58,350 nucleotides of DNA, from contig NZ_BAJX01000018.1 of the NCBI RefSeq assembly GCF_000613925.1, positions 1 through 58,350 of the forward strand, read 5' to 3'. The stretch comes from Prevotella histicola JCM 15637 = DNF00424 (GTDB lineage: Bacteria; Bacteroidota; Bacteroidia; Bacteroidales; Bacteroidaceae). Below the pieces are notes generated by a model. The model was not told the DNA's origin. It was given only the letters and a program-made list of their open reading frames with translations, and made no database searches. Positions 25,609 through 35,082 of the stretch are shown here, piece after piece. The translations under genes were made by a program, and so were the position numbers. The first letter of the stretch is position 1. Every line of letters starts with the position of its first letter.

Positions 25609-26250
25609 ATGAAGAATCTGATTTCAAAGTTCGTTATCGTGGTTGCCTTTATGTGTGCAACGAGTGTAAATGCACAGAACAATCCACAGTTTGAGACAGC
25701 GTTAGGGACCGTGCTCCGTAGTGTTAATGCCGACAATGCCTCGTCAGTATTAAAAGGTATGGATGCGTTGAAGCATGTTGAGGCACAGTATCCTAATACC
25801 TGGCTCCCCATGTATTATCGCACGCTTTATGCTCTTCAGTATGCTGTTCGTTTCCCAGAGGATAGTCATTCCTCTCTCTTCATTGATGCAGTGAAGAATG
25901 ATGTAGACGCTTTACAGTCGAAAGAAGGTGTTGACCGTTCTGAGGTTTTGGTGCTCCAAGGGTTATATTATACGGCACTCATCGTACGGAATCCCTCTGA
26001 AAATTGTAAACGATATTGTACGGATGCAATCATCGGTTACAAGTCGGCTATTGGTGTAAATCCAAGTAATCCACGTGCACATCTTCTTCTTTACATCTTC
26101 CTTGATAAGCTCAGTAAAGCTACAGGGCGTCCGAGTATGAATGATCCCAAGGAGTTAACAACCATCCAACAACTCTTTGCAAGTGAGAAAACTACTGGTC
26201 TGCAGCCAGCATGGGGGCGCGAAGTGATGGATATTTATAAACTGAAGTAA
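25609..26250 (+). CDS. secreted helical-repeat protein of unknown function
   Basis: 213 aa with a clear signal peptide (MKNLISKFVIVVAFMCATSV..., cleavage near VNA-QNN). The mature part looks all-helical and TPR-like: NTWLPMYYRTLYALQYAVRF and a later block IGVNPSNPRAHLLLYIFLDK have the small/large/aromatic spacing of tetratricopeptide units. No enzymatic motif is seen. Monocistronic, with a good promoter and a strong terminator. Probably periplasmic; role unknown. Confidence 0.7.
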   Translation: MKNLISKFVIVVAFMCATSVNAQNNPQFETALGTVLRSVNADNASSVLKGMDALKHVEAQYPNTWLPMYYRTLYALQYAVRFPEDSHSSLFIDAVKNDVDALQSKEGVDRSEVLVLQGLYYTALIVRNPSENCKRYCTDAIIGYKSAIGVNPSNPRAHLLLYIFLDKLSKATGRPSMNDPKELTTIQQLFASEKTTGLQPAWGREVMDIYKLK

Positions 26251-26262
26251 GTGTTCTTAAAT

Positions 26263-26307
26263 AAACAAAGGACGGTAAAGATGTTGATCTTTATCGTCCT
26301 TTGTTTT
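26263..26307. terminator. bidirectional terminator between convergent genes
   Basis: AAACAAAGGACGGTAAAGAT pairs with ATCTTTATCGTCCTTTGTTT with one mismatch around GTTG, ending in T-rich sequence. It lies between the TPR-like gene and the convergent upp gene. This is the only convergent junction in the window with no 22-bp array. Confidence 0.8.
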
Positions 26308-26385
26308 GTTATGGGCTGTGATAAACCCTAATTTTAATAAGTGATCTCCGTTGTTTTCATTACTCTTAGCGTTCAAAGATAAGCC

Positions 26386-27045
26386 TTACAGCTTCTCACC
26401 AAAGCAAAGATCGCCAGCATCACCGAAGCCAGGAACAATGTATTTATGCTCGTTTAGCCCTTCATCAATAGCTGCGCACCAGATCGTTGTTGAGTCTTCT
26501 GGGAACGTTTTCTTGATGTGTGCAATGCCCTCTGGTGTAGCCAATAAGCATGCAACGTGTACGTGGCGAGGTGTACCTTTGGATAAAATAGCCTTGTATC
26601 CCAACTCCATAGAACCGCCAGTAGCCAGCATTGGATCGGCAATGATAAGTGTCTTGCCATTGATGTCAGGTGTAGCGAGATACTCAACGTGGATTCCTAC
26701 CTCATGATGAGCCGCATCCTTATATTCACGATAAGCGCTGACAAAAGCATTGCCAGCGTGGTCGAAGATGTTTAAAAAGCCATTATGAAAAGGCAATCCG
26801 GCGCGGAAGATAGTAGCAAGGACAATCTTATCAGTCGGAACTTGAACCTTTGCTGTTCCTAAAGGAGTAATGACGTCCTTAGATTCGTAGTTCAATGTCT
26901 TCGAAATCTCAAAGGCTTCAAACTCTCCAATACGCATAACATTGTTGCGAAAGAGCAGTCTGTTCTTCTGATAATCCTTGTCACGAATCTCAGCCAGGTA
27001 CTGGTTGATGATGGAATTCTGTTCTGAAAAGTTGATGATTTCCAT
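26386..27045 (-). CDS. upp: uracil phosphoribosyltransferase
   Basis: About 219 aa from ATG 27045 (MEIINFSEQ); an upstream ATG at 27105 would add 20 unlike residues. Makes UMP from uracil and PRPP for pyrimidine salvage. Visible: RAGLPFHNGF (near 82-91), the PRPP loop IIADPMLATGGS (near 131-142) and the C-terminal uracil-site block IVPGFGDAGDLCFG. Monocistronic. Confidence 0.92.
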   Translation of the reverse strand: MEIINFSEQNSIINQYLAEIRDKDYQKNRLLFRNNVMRIGEFEAFEISKTLNYESKDVITPLGTAKVQVPTDKIVLATIFRAGLPFHNGFLNIFDHAGNAFVSAYREYKDAAHHEVGIHVEYLATPDINGKTLIIADPMLATGGSMELGYKAILSKGTPRHVHVACLLATPEGIAHIKKTFPEDSTTIWCAAIDEGLNEHKYIVPGFGDAGDLCFGEKL

Positions 27046-27102
27046 TTTTATTTTTAGATGTTTTAGGTGTATGGGGATGTAACCCACCATGCAAAATTTC
27101 GG

Positions 27103-27133
27103 CAAAATTAAACAATTCTCCGAATTTTTGCAA
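27103..27133 (-). promoter_or_regulatory. promoter of upp
   Basis: On the minus strand, TTG (27131-27133), a 20-bp gap, then TAATTTTG (27103-27110). This places the transcript start downstream of the ATG at 27105 and supports the shorter start at 27045. Confidence 0.6.
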
Positions 27134-27223
27134 CGTCTGATTTACAAATATACCGATGGTCTTGTTTTTTTTAACATCTTTAACCTTGCAGAAGGATACT
27201 TAGGAACATTTTTCTTGCTATTT

Positions 27224-27255
27224 TTTGTTTGGAGTTAATAATTATATTACCTTTG
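27224..27255 (+). promoter_or_regulatory. promoter of pckA
   Basis: TTTG at 27224-27227, a 20-bp gap, then TACCTTTG at 27248-27255; the ATG follows about 70 bp later. Confidence 0.75.
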
Positions 27256-27324
27256 CGGTGTCTTTGTTAGGAGACGTAAAAAGCTAAGGATAAAATCAAT
27301 TTTCAACTAAATACATTTAACGAA

Positions 27325-28938
27325 ATGGCAAAGTTTGATAAGAGCGTACTTGAGAAGTACGGAATTACTGGTACAACAGAAGTACTTTACAATCCTTCTT
27401 ATGAGGTATTGTTCAATGAGGAAACAAAGGAAGGTCTTGAGGGCTATGAAAAGGGTTACGAGACTGAGCTTGGTGCTATCAACGTAATGACTGGTATCTA
27501 CACTGGTCGTTCTCCTAAAGATAAGTTCATCGTTGATGATGAGAACTCTCATGATACAGTATGGTGGGATTCTGAGGAGTACCATAACGATAACCATCGT
27601 GCAACTAAAGAAGCTTGGACAGCTGTTAAGGACATCGCTAAGAAAGAGCTTTCTAACAAGCGCCTTTTCGTAGTTGATGGTTTCTGCGGTACACACAAGG
27701 ATACACGTATGAAGATTCGTTTCATCGTTGAGGTTGCTTGGCAGGCTCACTTTGTAACAAACATGTTCATCCGTCCAAAGTCAGAGGCAGACTTCGATCA
27801 GGAGCCAGACTTCATCGTTTACAATGCTTCTAAGGCTAAGGTTGAGAACTGGAAGGAGCTTGGTCTCCATTCAGAGACTTGTGTAATGTTCAACGTAACA
27901 TCTAAGGAGCAGGTAATTGTTAACACATGGTACGGTGGTGAGATGAAGAAGGGTATGTTCTCTATGATGAACTACTTCTTGCCATTGAAGGGTATGGCTT
28001 CTATGCACTGCTCTGCTAACACTGACATGAACGGCGAGAACACTGCTATCTTCTTCGGTCTTTCTGGTACAGGTAAGACTACTCTTTCTACTGATCCAAA
28101 GCGTAAGCTCATCGGTGATGACGAGCACGGATGGGATGACAAGGGTATCTTCAACTACGAAGGTGGTTGCTATGCTAAGGTTATCAACCTTGATAAGGAG
28201 TCAGAGCCAGACATCTACGGTGCTATCACACGTGATGCTCTCCTCGAGAACGTAACTGTTGACAAGAATGGTAAGATTGATTTCGCTGATAAGAGCGTAA
28301 CTGAGAACACTCGTGTTTCTTACCCAATCTATCATATTAAGAACATCCAGCGTCCTGAGTCACAGGGTCCAGCTGCTAAGCAGGTAATCTTCCTTTCAGC
28401 TGATGCATTCGGTGTATTGCCTCCAGTATCAATCTTGACTCCAGAGCAGACTAAGTATTACTTCCTCTCTGGCTTCACAGCTAAGTTGGCTGGTACTGAG
28501 CGTGGTATCACAGAGCCTACTCCAACATTCTCTGCTTGCTTCGGTCAGGCATTCTTGGAGCTCCATCCAACAAAGTATGCTGAGGAGTTGGTTAAGAAGA
28601 TGCAGCAGAGTGGCGCTAAGGCTTACTTAGTTAACACTGGTTGGAACGGTACAGGCAAGCGTATTTCTATCCGCGATACTCGTGGTATCATCGACGCTAT
28701 CTTGAACCACTCAATCGACGCTGCTCCAACAAAGCAGATTCCTTACTTCGACTTCACTGTTCCTACAAAGCTCGAAGGTGTTGCTACTGAGATCCTCGAT
28801 CCACGTGACACTTACGCTGATGCAGCTCAGTGGGATGAGAAGGCTAAGGACCTCGCAGCTCGTTTCATCAAGAACTTCAAGAAGTATGAGAACAACGAGG
28901 CTGGTAAGGCTCTCGTAGCAGCTGGTCCACAGCTCTAA
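27325..28938 (+). CDS. pckA: phosphoenolpyruvate carboxykinase (ATP)
   Basis: 537 aa, full length for the ATP-dependent enzyme. In succinate/propionate-forming Bacteroidota it fixes CO2 onto PEP to give oxaloacetate and ATP. Visible: [11 protein letters not shown] (substrate Arg), the P-loop [13 protein letters not shown] (near 245-257), the metal site [10 protein letters not shown], and YPIYHIKN. Codon choice is strikingly uniform (GCT, TCT, CGT, AAG, ATC), more so than its neighbours, as expected for a very highly expressed gene. It has its own consensus promoter and a strong terminator. Confidence 0.96.
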   Translation: MAKFDKSVLEKYGITGTTEVLYNPSYEVLFNEETKEGLEGYEKGYETELGAINVMTGIYTGRSPKDKFIVDDENSHDTVWWDSEEYHNDNHRATKEAWTAVKDIAKKELSNKRLFVVDGFCGTHKDTRMKIRFIVEVAWQAHFVTNMFIRPKSEADFDQEPDFIVYNASKAKVENWKELGLHSETCVMFNVTSKEQVIVNTWYGGEMKKGMFSMMNYFLPLKGMASMHCSANTDMNGENTAIFFGLSGTGKTTLSTDPKRKLIGDDEHGWDDKGIFNYEGGCYAKVINLDKESEPDIYGAITRDALLENVTVDKNGKIDFADKSVTENTRVSYPIYHIKNIQRPESQGPAAKQVIFLSADAFGVLPPVSILTPEQTKYYFLSGFTAKLAGTERGITEPTPTFSACFGQAFLELHPTKYAEELVKKMQQSGAKAYLVNTGWNGTGKRISIRDTRGIIDAILNHSIDAAPTKQIPYFDFTVPTKLEGVATEILDPRDTYADAAQWDEKAKDLAARFIKNFKKYENNEAGKALVAAGPQL

Positions 28939-28971
28939 TTTTCTCAGAAGAACTTCTGAATAAATAATGAT

Positions 28972-29008
28972 AACTCCTACTCACATTACTGTGAGTAGGA
29001 GTTTTTTT
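28972..29008 (+). terminator. intrinsic terminator of pckA
   Basis: Perfect 12-bp stem ACTCCTACTCAC/GTGAGTAGGAGT with a 6-base loop, followed by seven T. Confidence 0.88.
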
Positions 29009-29055
29009 GTTATAAATTTGGTGTTTTTGTAGGTGTTTTTGTCGTGCTTGATACT

Positions 29056-29069
29056 TTGATGTAAGTCAA
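29056..29069. promoter_or_regulatory. FNR/CRP-like palindromic operator
   Basis: TTGATGTAAGTCAA has TTGA-N6-TCAA symmetry, the general pattern bound by FNR/DNR/HcpR-type regulators. The identical 14-mer occurs at 57962-57975. This copy lies about 70 bp upstream of the -7 element of the small ORF. Confidence 0.55.
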
Positions 29070-29129
29070 AATAAGTTGTTAAAGTATGAATACTTCCTGC
29101 AGAAGTGAGGAAAATGTCTTGGTTGTCTG

Positions 29130-29137
29130 TATCTTTG
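29130..29137 (+). promoter_or_regulatory. -7 element for the 31-codon ORF
   Basis: TATCTTTG, 66 bp before the small ORF start. No standard -33 box at 20 bp, which would suit an activator-dependent promoter given the operator upstream. Confidence 0.5.
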
Positions 29138-29202
29138 TACCATCTTTTGAACAGCAACCAACGAATGGTTAGCTTTTAGTATAGTATTTAAATCATAGAA
29201 AC

Positions 29203-29298
29203 ATGTTATTAGATTCCGAGACGATGCTATTACTTGGAGGTGTCATGGTTATGACAATTCTCAGTATTATAGCGCTGACATTCAGCAATATTCGTTAA
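29203..29298 (+). CDS. 31-residue single-span membrane protein
   Basis: A 31-codon ORF from ATG 29203 to TAA 29298. It begins MLLDSETMLLLGGVMVMT, continues as a purely hydrophobic helix (ILSIIALTF) and ends SNIR, a short polar and basic tail. That is one transmembrane span with the C-terminus probably cytoplasmic. The case for a real gene is context: it is alone between its own TATCTTTG promoter, with an FNR-like site further up, and a strong hairpin terminator just after the stop. I do not recognise the family. It could instead be a chance ORF inside a small regulatory RNA of about 200 nt. Confidence 0.5.
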   Translation: MLLDSETMLLLGGVMVMTILSIIALTFSNIR

Positions 29299-29309
29299 GT
29301 TTCTGTAAG

Positions 29310-29346
29310 GAAGACAGTGTGAGTAGATTGCACTGTCTTCTTTTTT
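29310..29346 (+). terminator. intrinsic terminator after the small ORF
   Basis: GAAGACAGTG pairs with CACTGTCTTC around an 11-base loop and is followed by six T, 12 bp after the stop codon. Confidence 0.85.
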
Positions 29347-29435
29347 AATCCTAAACAAACTTAAAAAATCAAGTAGAATTTCAATATTTTGCATAATTAA
29401 CCTCGTAAAAGAAGCTTATTCTGAAGAATTCTGAT

Positions 29436-29443
29436 TATATTTG
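29436..29443 (+). promoter_or_regulatory. -7 element of the envelope operon
   Basis: TATATTTG, 27 bp before the lipoprotein ATG at 29470. Confidence 0.55.
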
Positions 29444-29469
29444 CAGTTAAATTCATTAATTAGTATCTG

Positions 29470-30846
29470 ATGAGTAATAAGATATATTTCCTTGTGGCTC
29501 TTATGTTGACCACATTCACGTTGTCTTCATGTTTGAAAGATGAAAGTGATAACAAGACAACAACTTATAACGACACAGCGATAACGGCTTTCTCTTTAGG
29601 ACAGCTAACACAGGTCCGTGATACTGTTACAAAGGATGGTCGGGATAGTGTTTATAAAAAGAAATTCAATGCAAGTAAGGTCAAGTTCTATATTGATCAG
29701 GCACAAGGATTAATATATAATCCAGATTCTTTGCCCTATGGGACAGATGTTGCACATGTATTGACAAAGGTTTCAACCAAGAATTTTGGGACAGTCGTTT
29801 TCACGTCTAATAAGGATGGTAAGCAGTATTATTATTCGGAGAATGACTCTTTGGACTTTACGCAACCAATAAAGTTCCGTGTGTATTCAGCTTCAGGGGA
29901 CAGTTATCGTGATTATAGAATCTCTGTTAATGCTCATAAACAGAAGGGTAATGTCTTTACTTGGACAGCAATGCGTGATAATAGCAACTTTGCAAGTCTG
30001 ACAACAATGAAGACTGTGAGTGTTGGCGACAAGTTATTTGTCTTTGGTACAAATGGTTCACAAACAGTTGGATATACAACGTCAATAACAGATGGTAATA
30101 GCTGGGTAAGACTTAATAAGACTTTCTCGGCAAATGCTTATAAGGGAATCTTGTCACAGGGCAGTAAACTTTTTGCGGTTGATAACAATCAGGTGCTGAC
30201 CTCAACTGATGGTAACACTTGGGCTGTGGTTGCGACAAATGGTAATCTTAAGCAACTTGTAGCCGCATCATCTTCAGAGTTATTTGCTCTTACCACTAAT
30301 GATAAACTTGTTGTATCAAAGGATGGTGGATTGACATGGGCAAATGAATCGCTCGACAGTGATGCATCTTATCTGCCAGTAAACAATGTTAGTTATGTTC
30401 TTTCATCAGCAACTGGTAATGAGAATGTTAGTCATGTGATGCTTGTAGGACAAACAGCTGCGGGAAAAAGCGTTGTATGGACAAGATTGTCAGATAGTAA
30501 TACCTCCAGTATTGCTAATCAGTGGACTCTTGTTGAAAGTAACATGAGCAGATATTTGTTACCAGTATACAAGCATCTTACGGTTGTTCGTTATGATAAT
30601 GCAGCTTTAGCAATGGGCTTGACAGCAAGTAACGAGGCAGCTCAGATGCTTTTGTCACGTGATGGAGGTATAACTTGGGCGAGTGATGCTGCCTTCTCAT
30701 ATCCTAAAGATGTGCGTCTTGGTAATACGTTTACTGCTGCTGTTGATAAAAAACAGTTTGTTTGGATTATTAGTGGTAGTAAAGTGTGGCGTGGAAGGTT
30801 AAATAGAGTGGCATGGGATATTAATCTGAGCAGTGCTACTGAATAA
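29470..30846 (+). CDS. lipoprotein with BNR/Asp-box repeats (DUF6242-like)
   Basis: 458 aa. Lipoprotein signal with lipobox LSSC (Cys18), so probably lipidated and envelope-attached. After an N-terminal beta-rich part (about 40-155), a propeller-like region carries sialidase-type Asp-box repeats, for example STDGNTWAVV, SKDGGLTWANE and SRDGGITWASD. No sialidase catalytic residues are recognisable, so it is a non-enzymatic beta-propeller as far as can be seen. It is 19 bp from the barrel gene and heads the long envelope operon that includes uppS and bamA, suggesting a role in outer membrane biogenesis. Confidence 0.72.
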   Translation: MSNKIYFLVALMLTTFTLSSCLKDESDNKTTTYNDTAITAFSLGQLTQVRDTVTKDGRDSVYKKKFNASKVKFYIDQAQGLIYNPDSLPYGTDVAHVLTKVSTKNFGTVVFTSNKDGKQYYYSENDSLDFTQPIKFRVYSASGDSYRDYRISVNAHKQKGNVFTWTAMRDNSNFASLTTMKTVSVGDKLFVFGTNGSQTVGYTTSITDGNSWVRLNKTFSANAYKGILSQGSKLFAVDNNQVLTSTDGNTWAVVATNGNLKQLVAASSSELFALTTNDKLVVSKDGGLTWANESLDSDASYLPVNNVSYVLSSATGNENVSHVMLVGQTAAGKSVVWTRLSDSNTSSIANQWTLVESNMSRYLLPVYKHLTVVRYDNAALAMGLTASNEAAQMLLSRDGGITWASDAAFSYPKDVRLGNTFTAAVDKKQFVWIISGSKVWRGRLNRVAWDINLSSATE

Positions 30847-30865
30847 TAAATGAAAGGACTCAATT

Positions 30866-31558
30866 ATGAGGCGAAGTGTCATAAGTCTTCTTATTCTGTT
30901 TAGCTCTGTACCGGTATTGGCACAGACAGATCCTGAATATAAGATGGAGATTGGTGCTGGTGTCGGAATGATGGGGTATCTTGGTGACTTTAATAGTTCA
31001 CTTTTTAAAGATTTACAACCTATGGGGACTGTACTTGCACGATACAATCTCAGTCCTTATATGGGGTTTAAAATGAATGTTTCGTTTGGGAAAATGAAAG
31101 GTTCTTCAGCTGATGTGAAGACATATTATCCAAGGTTTGCATCAGCTCCCTATACTTTTAATAACTCTTTAGTCGATGTAGGATTGGCTTATGAGTATAA
31201 TTTTCTCCCATATGGGACAGGTCATGATTATCGTGGTGCTCAGCGTTTGTCTCCTTATGTAACAATAGGATTGGGCGCTACGTATGTGAAGATAGATAAT
31301 GGGGATCGTAAATCTGCATTTACGGCTAATCTTCCTATTGGAGTAGGAGTTAAGTACAAGATTGGGGAACGAACGAATATTGGGTTGGAATGGGCTATGC
31401 ATTTCTCTCTTAGTGATGAGTTGGATGGTCAGAAAGATCCTTATGGTATAAAAAGTAGTGGGCTCTTTAAGAATACTGATTGTTACTCAACACTTCAGCT
31501 AACATTCTCGTATAGCTTCTCGGCAAAGTGCCGTACATGTCATAATGAGGATGAATAG
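30866..31558 (+). CDS. outer membrane barrel protein, DUF6089-like
   Basis: 230 aa with a signal peptide (cleavage near VLA-QTD). The mature protein begins MEIGAGVGMMGYLGDF, typical of the DUF6089 barrels that sit immediately before uppS in many Bacteroidota. Strands such as YVTIGLGATYVKI and LPIGVGVKYKIGERTNIGLE and the end LQLTFSYSF fit a small beta-barrel. A short cysteine-containing tail (CRTCHNEDE) follows the last strand. Function unknown; the conserved linkage to uppS-bamA suggests envelope assembly. Confidence 0.78.
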   Translation: MRRSVISLLILFSSVPVLAQTDPEYKMEIGAGVGMMGYLGDFNSSLFKDLQPMGTVLARYNLSPYMGFKMNVSFGKMKGSSADVKTYYPRFASAPYTFNNSLVDVGLAYEYNFLPYGTGHDYRGAQRLSPYVTIGLGATYVKIDNGDRKSAFTANLPIGVGVKYKIGERTNIGLEWAMHFSLSDELDGQKDPYGIKSSGLFKNTDCYSTLQLTFSYSFSAKCRTCHNEDE

Positions 31559-31631
31559 ACAGGCTGTGGACGATAATAAGTAAAACAAAAGAAAAGGTTA
31601 TCTCTTCAAATATATGACAGAAGGAATAGAC

Positions 31632-32363
31632 ATGACGCGAATACCTGAGCATATAGCTATCATTATGGATGGTAATGGTCGTTGGGCAACTGAACGAAAT
31701 AAGCCTCGTTCATATGGTCATCAGGCTGGAGTGGATACGGTTCGTCGTATCACTTCTGAGTGTGTTCGGCTTGGCGTGAAGTATTTAACGCTCTATACAT
31801 TCTCTACTGAGAACTGGAGTCGTCCTTCTGATGAGGTAGCTGCCTTGATGGGACTGGTCCTTACATCGCTGGAGGACGAAATTTTTATGAAGAATAATGT
31901 GCGTTTTCGAGTGATTGGCGATATCGCACGTTTGCCACAAGAGGTACAGAATAAACTGCATGAGACGGAAGAACATACCGCAAAGAACTCAGCAATGACC
32001 ATGGTGGTAGCTTTAAGCTATAGTGCACGTTGGGAGATTACGAAGGCAATGAGGGAGATTATTGCAGAACATCAGCTAGATAGTAGCAGCTTTATTCAGC
32101 CAGAAATGATAACAGAAGATGTTATTAGTCGTCACCTACAGACTAATTTTATGCCAGATCCCGACTTGCTGATAAGAACAGGGGGTGAGTTGCGTATCTC
32201 CAATTATCTGTTATGGCAGATTGCTTACTCTGAACTTTACTTCTGTGATACTTATTGGCCAGACTTTGATGAGCTGGATCTGCATAAAGCTATTGGAAGT
32301 TTTCAGCAGCGGCAACGCCGTTTCGGAAAGACTGAGAAACAAATTGAAAATGAAAATAAATAA
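31632..32363 (+). CDS. uppS: isoprenyl transferase (undecaprenyl diphosphate synthase)
   Basis: About 243 aa from ATG 31632; the ATG at 31614 would add six residues. Condenses eight IPP units onto farnesyl-PP to give C55-PP, the lipid carrier for peptidoglycan and O-glycans. Conserved: [13 protein letters not shown] (catalytic Asp), [25 protein letters not shown], and the C-terminal [19 protein letters not shown]. 12 bp before bamA. Confidence 0.95.
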   Translation: MTRIPEHIAIIMDGNGRWATERNKPRSYGHQAGVDTVRRITSECVRLGVKYLTLYTFSTENWSRPSDEVAALMGLVLTSLEDEIFMKNNVRFRVIGDIARLPQEVQNKLHETEEHTAKNSAMTMVVALSYSARWEITKAMREIIAEHQLDSSSFIQPEMITEDVISRHLQTNFMPDPDLLIRTGGELRISNYLLWQIAYSELYFCDTYWPDFDELDLHKAIGSFQQRQRRFGKTEKQIENENK

Positions 32364-32375
32364 GTTACACGATAG

Positions 32376-34994
32376 ATGACTAATATAAATAAGGTATTGA
32401 TACTCCTTGCTCTCGCCTCTGGGATGAGTCTTACAACGAGGGCACAAGAGAAAATCGTAAACCCAGATATCAGTTATGGAGGTAATCCACATACTTATAA
32501 GTTGGCTGGATTAGCTGTGACAGGTATTGATGGTTATGAAGACTATGTTCTTACAGGTATATCGGGGCTTAGTGTCGGGCAGCAGATAGAGGTGCCTGGT
32601 ACTGCTATTACTGATGCTGTGAAGCGTTATTGGAAGCATGGTCTCTTCTCTGATGTCTCTATAACAGCTGATTCTATCGTTGGAGATAATATTTATTTGA
32701 AGATTCATCTTTCTCCTCGTCCACGAATCTCAACCATTAATTACAATGGATTGAAGAAGAGTGAAAGAGAAGATATGGAGAAAAAGTTGGGACTTGTTAA
32801 GGGTGGACAGATAACTCCGAATATGATTGACCGCGCAAAAGTACTTGCTAAGAAGTACTTTGACGATAAGGGCTATAAGAATGCTGTTATTTCGATTCGG
32901 CAAAGGGATGATGTTCTTAATAAGAATCAGGTTATTCTTGATATCGATGTCGATAAAAAGGAGAAGTTAAAGGTACGTCAAATCATCATTGAGGGTAATG
33001 AACATTTATCTGATAATAAGATCAAAGGTACATTATTCACTAAAGGTGCTTTTACCAAGACCCATGAAGCAGGTAAATTAGAGAACATTCTGAAGTCGAA
33101 AAAGTTCACTCCAGAGCGTTGGACGGAAGATAAGAAAAATCTTATTACGAAGTACAACGAGTATGGATATCGTGATGCAACGATCTTGAAAGACAGTGTA
33201 TGGAATGTTGATCCAAAGCATGTTGATGTCTATGTAAAAGTTGATGAGGGTAAAAAGTATTATATCCGCAATATTACATGGGTGGGAAATACTGTTTATT
33301 CGAGCGATTATCTTTCACGTCTTCTTGATATGAAGAAGGGTGATGTGTATAATCAAACTTATTTGAATAAGCGTCTTTCTCAAGATGAAGATGCCGTTGG
33401 AAATGCTTATTGGAACAATGGTTATCTCTTCTATAACCTTCAACCGACGGAAGTAAATATTGTGGGTGACTCGATAGATCTTGAGATGCGTATCTATGAA
33501 GGACAGCAAGCACATATCAATCGAGTGACGATTAATGGTAATGACCGTCTTTATGAGAATGTCGTGCGTCGTGAGTTACGTACAAAGCCTGGTGATCTCT
33601 TCTCGAAAGAAGCTCTCCAACGTTCTGCACGTGAGTTAGCATCTATGGGACATTTTGACCCTGAAGCTATCAATCCTGTACCAAAGCCAAACTACGAAGA
33701 CGGTACGGTAGATATTAATTACAACCTTAAGCAGAAGTCAAATGATCAGGTAGAGCTCTCGCTAGGCTGGGGACAGACAGGTGTTATAGGCCGAGTTGGT
33801 TTGAAGTTGAACAACTTCTCAATGGCAAACCTCTTCCGTAGAAATCGTGAACATCGAGGTATTCTGCCTATTGGAGATGGTGAAACATTGTCATTGGGAG
33901 CACAGACAAACGGTACTTACTATCAGTCATATAATGCACAGTATTCAACTAACTGGTTGGGTGGTAAGCGTCCTATTCAGTTTAGTGTTGGTGTTTCTTA
34001 TTCTAAGCAGACTGATGTCTCAAGCAATTACTATAATAGTGCTTACATGAATAATTATAATAATTACCTGTATGGGTATGGCAATTATAATTATAATAAT
34101 TATCAGAACTATTATGATCCTGATAAGTATGTGAAGTTGTTGGGTATCTATGTTGGTTGGGGTAAGCGCTTGAACTGGCCTGATGACTACTTTACACTTT
34201 CTCTACAATTGCAATATCAACGTTATATGTTGCGTAATTGGCGTTATTTCATTATGTCAAATGGTTCAGCAAATAACCTTAATTTAAACGTTTCGCTCAA
34301 TCGTACGTCAACAGATAACCAGCTCTTCCCACGTCGTGGTTCAGACTTTACTGTATCACTGACGATAACTCCACCTTGGTCAAAGTGGGATGGCAAGGAC
34401 TATGCACACTTGGCAACGGATCGTAATTCTCCGACCTATTCAAAAGAACAACAAGAGAAATATCGTTGGGTAGAGTATCATAAGTGGAAGTTCAAGGCTC
34501 GTACTTTTACTGCTCTTACAAATGGACAGAAGTGCTTTGTCTTGGTAACACGAGTTGAATTTGGTTTGTTAGGAAGCTATAATAAACATAAGAAGAGTCC
34601 GTTTGAAACCTATTATATGGGTGGTGATGGTATGAGTGGATATTCTACAGGATATGCAGAAGAAACTGTCGGCTTGCGTGGTTATGAGAATGGGTCTCTT
34701 ACTCCTTATGGTGCAGAGGGCTATGCTTATGATCGCTTCTCACTCGAACTTCGTTATCCGTTCCTTTTGGGTAATACTACCATCTATGGATTAGGATTTG
34801 TTGAGGCTGGTAATGCATGGACAGAAACAAGTAAGTTCAATCCATTTGATATGAAACGTTCAGCAGGTATTGGTGTACGTATATTCCTCCCAATGGTTGG
34901 ATTGATGGGTATTGATTGGGCTTATGGATTCGATAAAGTCTTTGGTCAGAAGGGTGGAAGTCAATTCCACTTCATCCTTGGACAAGAGTTTTAA
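32376..34994 (+). CDS. bamA: outer membrane protein assembly factor BamA
   Basis: 872 aa. A signal peptide (cleavage near TRA-QEK) precedes about five POTRA domains (to about residue 430), visible as repeated blocks such as RPRISTINYNGLKKSE, IIIEGNEHLSDNKIKG, VTINGNDRLYENVVRREL. A 16-strand barrel ends in ...FHFILGQEF with a terminal Phe. It inserts beta-barrel proteins into the outer membrane. An unusual low-complexity Asn/Tyr-rich stretch at about residues 549-586 (for example MNNYNNYLYGYGNYNYNN) probably forms an external loop. The downstream skp-like genes encode the chaperones that would feed it. Confidence 0.94.
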   Translation: MTNINKVLILLALASGMSLTTRAQEKIVNPDISYGGNPHTYKLAGLAVTGIDGYEDYVLTGISGLSVGQQIEVPGTAITDAVKRYWKHGLFSDVSITADSIVGDNIYLKIHLSPRPRISTINYNGLKKSEREDMEKKLGLVKGGQITPNMIDRAKVLAKKYFDDKGYKNAVISIRQRDDVLNKNQVILDIDVDKKEKLKVRQIIIEGNEHLSDNKIKGTLFTKGAFTKTHEAGKLENILKSKKFTPERWTEDKKNLITKYNEYGYRDATILKDSVWNVDPKHVDVYVKVDEGKKYYIRNITWVGNTVYSSDYLSRLLDMKKGDVYNQTYLNKRLSQDEDAVGNAYWNNGYLFYNLQPTEVNIVGDSIDLEMRIYEGQQAHINRVTINGNDRLYENVVRRELRTKPGDLFSKEALQRSARELASMGHFDPEAINPVPKPNYEDGTVDINYNLKQKSNDQVELSLGWGQTGVIGRVGLKLNNFSMANLFRRNREHRGILPIGDGETLSLGAQTNGTYYQSYNAQYSTNWLGGKRPIQFSVGVSYSKQTDVSSNYYNSAYMNNYNNYLYGYGNYNYNNYQNYYDPDKYVKLLGIYVGWGKRLNWPDDYFTLSLQLQYQRYMLRNWRYFIMSNGSANNLNLNVSLNRTSTDNQLFPRRGSDFTVSLTITPPWSKWDGKDYAHLATDRNSPTYSKEQQEKYRWVEYHKWKFKARTFTALTNGQKCFVLVTRVEFGLLGSYNKHKKSPFETYYMGGDGMSGYSTGYAEETVGLRGYENGSLTPYGAEGYAYDRFSLELRYPFLLGNTTIYGLGFVEAGNAWTETSKFNPFDMKRSAGIGVRIFLPMVGLMGIDWAYGFDKVFGQKGGSQFHFILGQEF

Positions 34995-35082
34995 TGGAAT
35001 GAACTTTCATGTTTAGTCGTTGAACATTAAGAAGAGAATCTGTATAAAAAGGATTTATAGGTTTATAATTAAATATAGAAGG

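Noticed and set aside
29470..30846. The Asp-box lipoprotein as a sialidase
   Set aside because: Only the structural repeats SxDxGxTW are present; the arginine triad and other catalytic residues cannot be placed.
35020..35082. Upstream TTG start for the first Skp-like gene
   Set aside because: It would place a basic, non-signal leader before a clear signal peptide beginning at 35083.
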